Of a DNA stretch of 64,000 nt, positions 16,329-24,176 are shown in pieces. Origin of the DNA: [Clostridium] leptum DSM 753 (GTDB lineage: Bacteria > Bacillota > Clostridia > Oscillospirales > Acutalibacteraceae). The notes below the pieces were generated by a model, which saw only the letters and a list, made by a program, of their open reading frames with translations, was not told the DNA's origin and did no database searches. The stretch spans positions 1 to 64,000 of the forward strand of contig DS480348.1 in the NCBI GenBank assembly GCA_000154345.1, read 5' to 3'. Each line of letters opens with the position of its first letter. Positions within the stretch are counted from its first letter, which is position 1. Both the position numbers and the translations under genes were made by a program.

Positions 16329-19300
16329 ATGAAGAAAAGGCGAATAATTGGGGGGATATTATCCCTTTGCATAGCGGCCTCGATGTGGCCCTCCCCCTTG
16401 ACGGCTGCGGCAGCCGATTCCGATACGGCCATATATGTAGATTATGAAGCGGAATACACACCCGAAGATGATATTGAGATTACCGCTCAGGTGGAAAGGG
16501 CGGATACGGAGCAGGTATTGCTGTGGTACCGCCCCTGTGAGGAATTCGTCTGGAAGTCGATGGCGATGACGGGGACTGCGGAAAATGGCTACAGCGCCGT
16601 GGTTGCCCGCAATTCGGCGTGGAACACCACCCTGGAATTCTATGTGACGGCAGAATATGCGGACGGCAGCTCCGAGAGCAGCAGCGTTTCCCTCTGCAAT
16701 GTGGACAACGGCTTGGATTACCAGAATCTTCCTTGCCTGCTGATTACGGAGGTCGTCCCGGACACAGCGGATGTGGACGGCCAGGGCAAAGACAAAGATG
16801 CCTATGAATACATTGAGCTCTTCAACAACTATGCAGAGGATCTCGATCTGAGCAATTACCGCATTGTCCATGAGGACAAGGAAAACAGCGGCGAAACCGA
16901 AACTATCGGAGCTGAACTGGATGGGTTTGTCCTGAAATCCGGACAGGCGGCGGTTCTTTGGATCCAGACCCCAGAGATGGAGGCGACCGGCGGATACACG
17001 GTCGAGCAGTTCAACGACTACTACGGCTCCGCTCTGGTTGAGGGGAAAAACCTGGTGAGGGTTAAGGCCAATGGGATCAACAATTCCGGCAAGCAGGTGC
17101 TGCATGTCCGCCCCGTGATCGGGACGGCCGACATCAGCTACGGGGATATCGGCACGGGAAGCGGTACCAATGACTTTGTGGAAGGGGAATGCGTCCAGTA
17201 CCGCACCCCGAACCGCGCCAGCGACAATTATACCAAGTCGGTGAAAATTGGCAAGCCCAATATCGTGGAAGCGGCGAAATCCCCTTCGCCTGGCTCTGTC
17301 TACACCTGGCAGATCCCCAGCGTGCGGACGGAAAATTCGCCCTTCACCAATGCCGACGACAAGACGGCGCCGGTCGTGACCTTAGTGGATCTCCCACAGA
17401 GCCACAAAGAGGGAACCGACCTGGAACTGAAAGCCTCCATTGAGGATGAGAGCAGCATCATTGATTCCCAGATCCTGCTCAAAAAGGACACCGAGACAGA
17501 CTACGTTTCCTTTAAGGGCAAGAACCCTTCCAGTGACGGCCTGTATTATGTGACGATCCCCGGCAGCGAGCTGCTCAACTGCGCTTCGATTGAACTGTAT
17601 GCGACGGCGACGGACTCGACTGTTTCGATGAACAAGGGGGAATCAGCGAAAAGCACGATTCAAATTGAGCATATCCAACCGGAGGATGTGCGGCTTCTAC
17701 CCGGCGACGGGTCACTGGTCAGCGGGGATGTGACGGTCAGCGCGGCCGTGCCCACCCCGCCCTCCACGGCCACGATTCAGGTGGATGGCCTGCCTTTGGA
17801 AACGGTCGGGGCGATGGAAAGCGGCGTGTATTTTACCGCCAAGATCACCGGCCTGAGCAGCTATTATAAAAACGGGATCGCCGTGGGTGACGATATTCTG
17901 GGCCTAGCGGTCAAGGGCGACCCCGATACCCGCACGGTGTTTGTGGACAAAAAGTACCTGGAGTATCAGGCGGACGGCAGCGCAAAGCTGACCGTCACTA
18001 TCTGGGCCGGTTCAACCCTGGCGACGATCCGCCCGGATTCCCCGGAAAACAACGATGATATCAAGGCAAAGAATTTCTATTTGACACTGGCGGATGGTAC
18101 CGTCCTGCAACCAGACAACTTGGACCCGGATAAAAACTACAACATCGGTGATGCGGAAGGTATGCAGGAGTGGCTGGATGTGGTCTTCACCATCCCGGCG
18201 GAAAAGCTCAACGCTCAGGCTGCTGTGTGGGATACGACAAAATTCAGCGACGGGGAGCACACCCTGACGGCGGAAGTAGACGGAAAAACCGTGACCAGCA
18301 CAGTGACGGTGGACAACACGGCCCCTGTGATGGAGCTCAGCCCAGCAGACGGCGAAACTGTGAAGGGCGTCTTTACCATCCAAGCGGCGGTTAACGGCGA
18401 GGACGGGGCGGTTGCCCTTACAGCCGAACTGGATGGCGAGGGAATCACCCTGCCGTATACCGCTTCTACAACGGCGCTGCCCATGGGAGATCATGAACTT
18501 ACGGTGACAGCCGCCGACGCGGCGGGCAATGTTACGGAAAAATCCATCGTCTTCCACACACCGGAGGAAAACCCGGTTTTCAGCAATCTCCAGGCACAGG
18601 TTGACGGCACGGACGCGATGCTCACCGCCGTTGTTACCGATCCCAATGGGGATCATACCGACTTGTCCTTTAAAGTCGGCGCTTCCTACACGCCGGGCGA
18701 CGGCTCCACGGCGGTATTTGCCGGCAGCGGTGATTACCCGGTAAGCGGCGGGGAGGCTGCGAACTGGGCAGACGGGCTGACCACACAGGTTTCCTATGAC
18801 GCGCCTTACCATCGTTTTGAGGTGGAGACCGGGGAGTTGGCTGACGGCGATACGGTGGAGCTGACCTGGAACGGATCGGCGGACGGCCGCACCGTCCAGA
18901 TGTACGCGCTGAATCATGCCGACGGAACGTGGACATGCCTCGCCTCCGGCCAGACGGAGCTGTGCGCCGAAATCCCGGCTACAGGTTATGTACAAAATGG
19001 AAAGATCACGGTAGTGGTACAGAACCGCCCCGATGGCAACGGCCCTTCCGCAGATCCGGCTCCCATGCTGAACACGGAAGGCACAACAGTTGGTGAAGAC
19101 GGGCGCTTCCCGATGAACGGCTTCCCCTCTACCGACGCCTATGACTTCAGCTTTGCTTGGATCACCGACACCCAGTATTACGCGCAGAATTTCCCTGAGA
19201 ATTTCCACGGGATGAACGAATGGATCGTGGAAAACAGCGAGCAGCTAAAGACCAAATACTTAATCCACACCGGCGATATTGTCAATCAGTATAACAAGCA

Positions 19301-20471
19301 GTTCCAATGGGAAGAAGCGGACGCCGCCATGCAGATCCTTGATGACGCGGGGCTTCCTTACGGGGTGCTGGCCGGCAACCACGACGTCCAGTACGGCCGG
19401 GAATGGTACGACCAGTATTACCAATATTTTGGCGAGGATCGCTATGCCGGCCGCGATTACTACGGCGGGAGCTATGAGAACAATAAGGGGCATTACGACC
19501 TGATTTCCGAAAACGGACAGGATTTCATCATCCTGTATATGAGCTGGGATGTCTTTGAGGACGAAGTCGATTGGATGAATCAGGTTCTTGACCAATACAG
19601 CGACCGCAAAGCCATCCTTTGCTTCCACCGGTTTATCAACAAAGACGGCAAGCTGGATCAGACGGGGGAATATGTCCTGGAGGAGGTTGTTTCCAAGCAC
19701 AGCAACATTTTTGCCGTTCTAAACGGTCATTATCACGGCGCGGCCATCAACGTACAGCGGTATGACGATGATGGAGACGGTACGGCCGAACGTCCGGTTT
19801 ACCTGATCTGCACTGATTATCAGGCGGATCCCCAGGGTGGAAGCCAGTACATCAAATTCCTGTATTTTGATTTGGAAAATGACTACGTGTTTATGAATGC
19901 CTATTCGCCGCTGCTGGACGATTTTAATTTCTATGACGATACCGACACCTATGACGGCGGCGACCAGGATCACGATGTGTACCACCTGAGCGTCGATTTT
20001 GATGGGACGCCGCGCACCTTGACCACCGATTCCTTTACCCTGGATGTGTATACCGAGCAGGCGGTCGGACAGACCGAAGGCGTCGCTAGTGGCGGTGAAG
20101 CTCGGGTGACGTTGGAAGGGCTGAAGCCGGAAACCGAATATTTCTGGTATGTGCAGGCTTCCTCAGAGGAGACCGGCATACAGAGGTCTATTTTATCCCG
20201 CTTTGTTACCGGAACGGCGCACGATGGAGAATCTGGTAATTCTGACGAAACCGATCCTGTGACGCCGCCTGCCACCGATGAAACCGATCCAGAGCCGGAT
20301 ACAGATATGTCTCCAGCCGGTGGCAATACAGATAAACCGGGCGGGGAAAACGATACAGCTTTCCCCGAAACAGGCGAGCCTGCTCGCACTCTGTGGATAC
20401 CCTGTACGTTAGCGGCTGTAAGCCTGACAGCAGCTTATTTGATATATTCGCGTAAACGACGTGCTCACTAA
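16329..20471 (+). CDS. sortase-anchored lamin-tail / metallophosphoesterase surface protein
   Basis: 1380 residues. Signal peptide about 1-29 (KKRR, hydrophobic core, AAAA cleavage region). A beta-rich N-terminal segment (about 33-125) is followed by a lamin-tail domain (about 135-260: LLITEVVPDT, YEYIELFNN, LDLSNYRI). Several bacterial Ig-like or cadherin-like modules follow (about 340-780; VDNTAPVMELSPADGETVKG is typical). The calcineurin-like metallophosphoesterase domain (about 935-1190) has metal-binding motifs DTQYY, HTGDIVNQ, GNHDVQ, CFHRF and GHYHGAA. A fibronectin-III-like module (about 1215-1305) and a Thr/Pro/Asp-rich wall spacer lead to FPETG (about 1347), a hydrophobic helix and RKRR. 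The protein should be covalently cell-wall-bound and may hydrolyse extracellular phosphoesters. Codon use looks more GC-rich than the AT-rich flanks, suggesting transfer. Confidence 0.9.
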   Translation: MKKRRIIGGILSLCIAASMWPSPLTAAAADSDTAIYVDYEAEYTPEDDIEITAQVERADTEQVLLWYRPCEEFVWKSMAMTGTAENGYSAVVARNSAWNTTLEFYVTAEYADGSSESSSVSLCNVDNGLDYQNLPCLLITEVVPDTADVDGQGKDKDAYEYIELFNNYAEDLDLSNYRIVHEDKENSGETETIGAELDGFVLKSGQAAVLWIQTPEMEATGGYTVEQFNDYYGSALVEGKNLVRVKANGINNSGKQVLHVRPVIGTADISYGDIGTGSGTNDFVEGECVQYRTPNRASDNYTKSVKIGKPNIVEAAKSPSPGSVYTWQIPSVRTENSPFTNADDKTAPVVTLVDLPQSHKEGTDLELKASIEDESSIIDSQILLKKDTETDYVSFKGKNPSSDGLYYVTIPGSELLNCASIELYATATDSTVSMNKGESAKSTIQIEHIQPEDVRLLPGDGSLVSGDVTVSAAVPTPPSTATIQVDGLPLETVGAMESGVYFTAKITGLSSYYKNGIAVGDDILGLAVKGDPDTRTVFVDKKYLEYQADGSAKLTVTIWAGSTLATIRPDSPENNDDIKAKNFYLTLADGTVLQPDNLDPDKNYNIGDAEGMQEWLDVVFTIPAEKLNAQAAVWDTTKFSDGEHTLTAEVDGKTVTSTVTVDNTAPVMELSPADGETVKGVFTIQAAVNGEDGAVALTAELDGEGITLPYTASTTALPMGDHELTVTAADAAGNVTEKSIVFHTPEENPVFSNLQAQVDGTDAMLTAVVTDPNGDHTDLSFKVGASYTPGDGSTAVFAGSGDYPVSGGEAANWADGLTTQVSYDAPYHRFEVETGELADGDTVELTWNGSADGRTVQMYALNHADGTWTCLASGQTELCAEIPATGYVQNGKITVVVQNRPDGNGPSADPAPMLNTEGTTVGEDGRFPMNGFPSTDAYDFSFAWITDTQYYAQNFPENFHGMNEWIVENSEQLKTKYLIHTGDIVNQYNKQFQWEEADAAMQILDDAGLPYGVLAGNHDVQYGREWYDQYYQYFGEDRYAGRDYYGGSYENNKGHYDLISENGQDFIILYMSWDVFEDEVDWMNQVLDQYSDRKAILCFHRFINKDGKLDQTGEYVLEEVVSKHSNIFAVLNGHYHGAAINVQRYDDDGDGTAERPVYLICTDYQADPQGGSQYIKFLYFDLENDYVFMNAYSPLLDDFNFYDDTDTYDGGDQDHDVYHLSVDFDGTPRTLTTDSFTLDVYTEQAVGQTEGVASGGEARVTLEGLKPETEYFWYVQASSEETGIQRSILSRFVTGTAHDGESGNSDETDPVTPPATDETDPEPDTDMSPAGGNTDKPGGENDTAFPETGEPARTLWIPCTLAAVSLTAAYLIYSRKRRAH

Positions 20472-20483
20472 TTGAAAGAGACC

Positions 20484-20532
20484 GGAGTTTGGAACTCAAA
20501 AATGAGATAATCCAGATTCCGGTTTCTTTTTC
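20484..20532 (+). terminator. dispersed repeat, copy C, forming a terminator
   Basis: TTTGGAACTCAAAAATGAG then ATCCAGATTCCGG, as in copy B. GACCGGAGTTTGGA pairs with TCCAGATTCCGGTTTC, leaving a loop that contains CTCAAAAATGAG, and a TTTCTTTTTC run follows: a good rho-independent terminator 13 bases after the surface-protein gene. So copies B and C sit just after the last gene of each accessory unit. Confidence 0.75.
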
Positions 20533-20746
20533 TATAACTATAAGTCCAGCATTTATTCTGGAAAATATGGTCACATAATGTACCACGAGCTTTGTGGAAT
20601 TTGGTTATCGTTGCAGATTTGGAGTACGGCTTCTCAATTCTGGTAGCATTTGTGAATGTCATGGTAATACTCCCACATGCGTGTTATAAGAGTATGATAC
20701 TACGAAGAGGATTATTGGTTTGAAATCAATAGGCTCCTTTACTTAG

Positions 20747-20810
20747 AAGCAGGCACAGAGAAATACCGACAAGGTATGTTCTGACAGCATTTTCTCTGTG
20801 CCTGCTTTTT
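20747..20810 (+). terminator. rho-independent terminator-like hairpin
   Basis: AAGCAGGCACAGAGAAA (20747-20763) pairs with TTTCTCTGTGCCTGCTT (20791-20807) with further T residues. The 28-base loop is long. No convincing gene lies immediately upstream, so it may be the remnant of a lost transcription unit or may end read-through from the surface-protein gene. Confidence 0.6.
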
Positions 20811-21460
20811 CGTTTGCTTTTTTAGGCTTACTTGTGTTATACTTCATTATAAATATAGAATAACGTTTCTTGACCAGTTACAAGGGGATCGGACAGTGAA
20901 GGTAGAAAATATATACATTGTCGGCTAGAAGGCTGTTGCGCTAAAAAGGTGTTTTTACTTCAAGAACATCGGGAATTACCTTTTGCGACATTAAGAGGCG
21001 GAACTGAATTTACCCTGCCAGTGGTCTATGAATTTTCCGTGGTAGAAGTATACATAAGAATCAGAAAGAAATCTTTGGCCTTGTGGTCTGTAAAATGTGT
21101 CGCTGCCTTTTTCTCAGGGGCATGCGGTGCCGGATAGGAATGGCTCGGAATAAACTATAATATGAATGGCCCAATGGGGACAAATAGATAGAACAAGCGC
21201 TGGAACGAAAACTGGGATATGTAAAGATCGCGGATAAGACGACAGTACAAATTTTGCCGCTTGGCTGCGAGGACCGAGTCAATCCTAGGCTTTAGCCGCC
21301 GTGGGAGCTGTGCCCCCTTTTTTCTTAGATAAAACTATGAAAAACGTTCTGGAATACTTTTGTTTTGAATATAAACAGAATTTTATTCTGAACTGGAAGT
21401 TTTGGTTTTTAATGCCTTTGATTTTTGGCTTATCGAGGCCTTTCACACAACGTTGAACTA
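20811..21460 (+). other. non-coding or decayed DNA with gene fragments
   Basis: No intact gene is convincing. Two stretches look like fragments of former coding DNA. One is at about 20949-21090 (LLQEHRELPFATLRGGTEFT...). The other, at about 21190-21294, reads ALERKLGYVKIADKTTVQIL and ends LGCEDRVNPRL before a stop, with upstream stops in the same frame. I recognise neither. The rest is AT-rich with imperfect inverted repeats. Confidence 0.4.
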
Positions 21461-21480
21461 GTCGACAGCAATTTCGTCAC
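21461..21480 (+). repeat. single arm related to the 14296 palindrome
   Basis: GTCGACAGCAATTTCGTCAC matches 18 of 20 bases of GTGGACAACAATTTCGTCAC, the complement of the right arm at 14332-14351. Only one arm is present here; a different hairpin (21494-21540) begins 14 bases later. Confidence 0.55.
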
Positions 21481-21493
21481 AATTACACAAGTG

Positions 21494-21540
21494 AAAATCC
21501 GCACAAAATAGCCTACAAATGGCGGTTTTGTGCGGATTTT
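21494..21540. terminator. perfect 15-bp hairpin, bidirectional terminator-like
   Basis: AAAATCCGCACAAAA (21494-21508) and TTTTGTGCGGATTTT (21526-21540) are perfectly complementary around a 17-base loop. A-rich and T-rich ends on the two sides would allow termination in either direction. It lies between decayed DNA and a small minus-strand gene. Confidence 0.65.
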
Positions 21541-21610
21541 ATTTTATCGATTGTTTATTTAGCCACTTTTTAAGCTTTATTTTTAAATCATGCAAGTCAA
21601 AACATAAAAT

Positions 21611-21643
21611 AAAAATCCCTCCCTACCAAAAAGCAGGGAGGGA
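21611..21643 (-). terminator. terminator of small minus-strand gene
   Basis: On the minus strand TCCCTCCCT (complement of 21635-21643) pairs with AGGGAGGGA (complement of 21616-21624), followed by a T5 run (complement of 21611-21615). It starts 5 bases after the stop of the 57-residue gene ending at 21648, supporting that this gene is real. Confidence 0.75.
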
Positions 21644-21647
21644 AGAT

Positions 21648-21821
21648 TTATATCTTTTTACGCCTAACCTTAACGGCTGGGGGCTGCTTATTTTCTGATC
21701 TGTCCATTTTTTTGAGGATTTCTCGGAGGATAAAATAGGTCATTTCCTGGTTCACAATTAATGTATTAAGGTTTGCGTTAATACATTCTAAGGATGTTAA
21801 AACTGACTTTTTGCTTTTCAT
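21648..21821 (-). CDS. small protein of unknown function
   Basis: 57 residues from ATG 21821, which has AAAGGAGAT 7 bases upstream on the minus strand; a longer start at 21839 would place the ribosome-binding site inside the gene. Sequence: basic N terminus MKSKKSVLTSLE, a probable amphipathic helix (NLNTLIVNQEMTYFILREIL), and a very basic end (KVRRKKI). No membrane segment or known motif. It has its own good terminator. Standing alone in an otherwise decayed region, it could be a small regulatory or element-borne protein. I do not recognise it. Confidence 0.6.
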   Translation of the reverse strand: MKSKKSVLTSLECINANLNTLIVNQEMTYFILREILKKMDRSENKQPPAVKVRRKKI

Positions 21822-21839
21822 AATTCTATCTCCTTTCAA

Positions 21840-22582
21840 TTAACCTTTATTGATACATGCCTTTTGTACTCAGGCAAGAGGGCACCAGGTTGGAAAGGAG
21901 AGGTCTTTGCGGCTGTTATGGGAGAGTTCATATATATTGAGTATATGAAAAGAAGTTGTTCTATATCTAATATGAATACTATCGCAAACGGCAGGCGGTT
22001 AGCTTCTTCGAAGAAAAGAAGGCGGCGGTTATACACAAAACTTTATCGGACTTGTTCAAGCATTCCTATGCTTGAATACTGTAAAGCTTTGTTACCTCCG
22101 ATATTTCAGGTAGCGAAAAAGAAATAACCGCCCCATTGTCCAAATGTTGCGGTTATCTTTCACTTTTCATTGTGCTAACCATCTGTGGAGAGTGCCTTTG
22201 CAATTTTATACTACCACTTTACGTAAGGAGTTTCAAGAACAATATTGAATCTCCCGGCGATTGGATGATTGCTGTGATCCCTTGCGCGTTTCACTGATGA
22301 TGTTTTGGGCGGCGAGAAGTCCGTCGCCGGACTTTTAGACAACGTGCTGGAGAATTTATAGAGAGGGCAAACCGCGGATCGCCCTGCCATAGTACATTTT
22401 TACGAACATTAAATGCAGTATGCCAGCAGCCAGTACAATAGAAAGCTCTTTGGCCGGCAGGGGTGGAAGCTTTTGATACCTATGAGGGCTTGACGCATTG
22501 CTGTTAAGCCTTCAACGGCAACAGAATCATTACGATAGCTGCTGCAGGTGCCTGGAGCTGCGTCCTCTTTGACAACAACGGA
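21840..22582. other. 740-base region without a convincing gene
   Basis: A weak plus-strand frame at 21864-22127 (87 codons, basic, no known motif) lacks a good ribosome-binding site. ATAACCGC (22125-22132) and GCGGTTAT (22150-22157) form a small hairpin followed by CTTTC, and a third GCGGTTAT occurs near 22027. At about 22285-22362 the plus frame reads DDVLGGEKSVAGLLDNVLEN before a stop, and at about 22375-22470 the minus strand reads PAKELSIVLAAGILHLMFVK: both look like gene debris I cannot name. Confidence 0.4.
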
Positions 22583-23509
22583 TCAAGGGGCCGCCAACGC
22601 TTTTTGCCGGCTGAGATTCCGGTATTGAGCGGGAGTAAGCCGGTGATGGCTCCGAAATATTTTGCCAAAATAGCTGCTGCTTCCAAATCCAGTTTCTAAG
22701 GCGATATCGAGAATGCTTTTATTGGTGTTCATCAGCAGAGACTGAGCGTTTTGCAGACGGACAGAAATAAGGTATTCTATTGGTGTAATTCCCATGCTGT
22801 TTTGAAATAAACGATAACATTCCCGTTCGCTGATGGGAATACTGGCGGCGATAGAGGAGACGGAAATCTTTTCCGAAAAATGAGCTTGGACATATCGCAT
22901 CATTTGTTTAATCCGGTCGTCCTCTATGGAGCGCCGCAAGCTGGGAGTGCTGCTTTCCTTCTGCGCTGCCCAACGGTAAATAGATTCCCAAAGCTCCGAA
23001 AAAAGATTTCTCAGGCGAAGCTCAAAAAATTCCTCCTTCCGGCTGCAAAGCTCCACTCCTTTTTGAAGACATTCCAAGAAGCCTTTGCTTTCCGGATCGG
23101 AACGATATAGCGGTACGGCCTCCAACTGACGCTGATCCAGAACAGGTGCCACATATTTTATGTCCAGCAGGCTGCCGAGGGAGCCTGCCAAAAAGGACTT
23201 ATCAAAGAATTGAGTCTGAAGCCTGGCTTCACGGCAGGGCTCCAGGGGATGGAGATAATGAAGCACGCCGGAGTTAATAAAAATGCCGTCTCCTTCATGG
23301 AGGGTGACTGTAAGCCCGCTGGTTTGATATACTACGCTTCCGCCGGAAATATATCCCAGTTCAAATTCATCATGCCAATGCCAAGGAATATCCGCTTGAA
23401 AAACACGTTGATAGCCGGCTGTATACAGTCCGTAATGCAGCATTTGGCTTTCGTAAGTAATAGTCTCTTTCAGGCTGCTGTCTAAATCCATTTTTTCAAC
23501 TTTTGGCAT
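22583..23509 (-). CDS. AraC-family regulator with cupin sensor domain
   Basis: 308 residues. The N-terminal cupin (about 30-110) carries PWHWHDEFELGYISGG and LHEGDGIFINSGVLHYLHP, the usual sugar-sensing pocket with conserved His residues. Two C-terminal HTH motifs follow (SVSSIAASIPISERECYRLF and ILDIALETGFGSSSYFGKIF). Start ATG 23509 with AAGGAGG on the minus strand. Divergent from sugar locus 2, so it is the likely regulator of that operon. Its own -10 box on the minus strand overlaps a perfect palindrome at 23583-23596, suggesting autoregulation. Inducer unknown. Confidence 0.92.
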   Translation of the reverse strand: MPKVEKMDLDSSLKETITYESQMLHYGLYTAGYQRVFQADIPWHWHDEFELGYISGGSVVYQTSGLTVTLHEGDGIFINSGVLHYLHPLEPCREARLQTQFFDKSFLAGSLGSLLDIKYVAPVLDQRQLEAVPLYRSDPESKGFLECLQKGVELCSRKEEFFELRLRNLFSELWESIYRWAAQKESSTPSLRRSIEDDRIKQMMRYVQAHFSEKISVSSIAASIPISERECYRLFQNSMGITPIEYLISVRLQNAQSLLMNTNKSILDIALETGFGSSSYFGKIFRSHHRLTPAQYRNLSRQKALAAP

Positions 23510-23582
23510 GAAGGCCCCTCCTTTTATGGCAGAATTATACTATTTATGGGCGGTATCTTTATTTTAATATAAAAAATACTAC

Positions 23583-23596
23583 AGTATAATTATACT
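23583..23596. promoter_or_regulatory. palindromic operator candidate
   Basis: AGTATAATTATACT is a perfect 14-base palindrome about 75 bases upstream of the AraC-type gene. It contains TATAAT on both strands; on the minus strand a TTGACT lies 19 bases upstream of it. The related half-site ACTATCAT (23594-23601) recurs inverted as ATGATAGT at 23704-23711. Confidence 0.5.
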
Positions 23597-23814
23597 ATCA
23601 TGAATTTGTAAAAAGTCAATGCAGGCCGCCTTGGCACCTAAGTGGATTGGTCCCAAATAGGAGGCTTCCTGGGTGTTTATTGATATTGTGGTATTTTTAT
23701 ATTATGATAGTTAATTACGTTTAAAATTGACTAAATATCTAGTTTTTTAGATGGTAAATGACAGAAAAATATATAAATAAATATAACTTTTTTAAGTGTA
23801 TTTTTAAAAGTATA

Positions 23815-23843
23815 TTGACATATTTAGCCTATAGCGCTATAAT
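23815..23843 (+). promoter_or_regulatory. sigma-A promoter of sugar locus 2
   Basis: TTGACA (23815-23820), 17-base spacer, TATAAT (23838-23843): full consensus. Transcription should start near 23850, giving an untranslated leader of about 325 bases before the binding-protein gene at 24177. A consensus promoter for a sugar operon suggests control by a repressor or within the leader. Confidence 0.85.
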
Positions 23844-24036
23844 ACATGCAAAATTATTCCATATTCGATAAAATGATTTTATATACGAAAAATATTCCTC
23901 TGCTTATTTATTACATTCAGCCGTATCAGGAAACTATTTCTTGGAGCGCTTTTACGCTGGAAAGGAGGTTAGAAAGCAAGAAGGTTTCTGTTATTTTATA
24001 CATTTTTAGACAATAATATTTAGTGAATAATACCAG

Positions 24037-24074
24037 CGATATTTTTGCGTTTTAGCAAAATATCGTCGTTTTTA
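24037..24074 (+). terminator. hairpin plus T run inside the leader (attenuator candidate)
   Basis: CGATATTTTTGC (24037-24048) pairs with GCAAAATATCG (24055-24065) with one bulged T, followed by TCGTTTTTA. It lies between the promoter at 23815-23843 and the gene start at 24177, so it could end transcription early. An AAAGGAGG at about 23961-23968 upstream of it has no start codon. Confidence 0.5.
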
Positions 24075-24176
24075 TGCCTTTCTCGGACTGTCTGGCAAAG
24101 TATAGCTTTATGTGCCACCGCTTTTCTCTGACGCCTATCTTTTGTCAAAGACCGTTCAAAGAAAGGAAGGAATAAA

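Noticed and set aside
18012..19208. 398-codon open frame on the minus strand inside the surface phosphoesterase gene
   Set aside because: It is a reverse-strand shadow of GC-rich codons. The plus-strand product has signal peptide, domains and sorting signal; the reverse product has Arg/Val/Gly-rich sequence and no motif.
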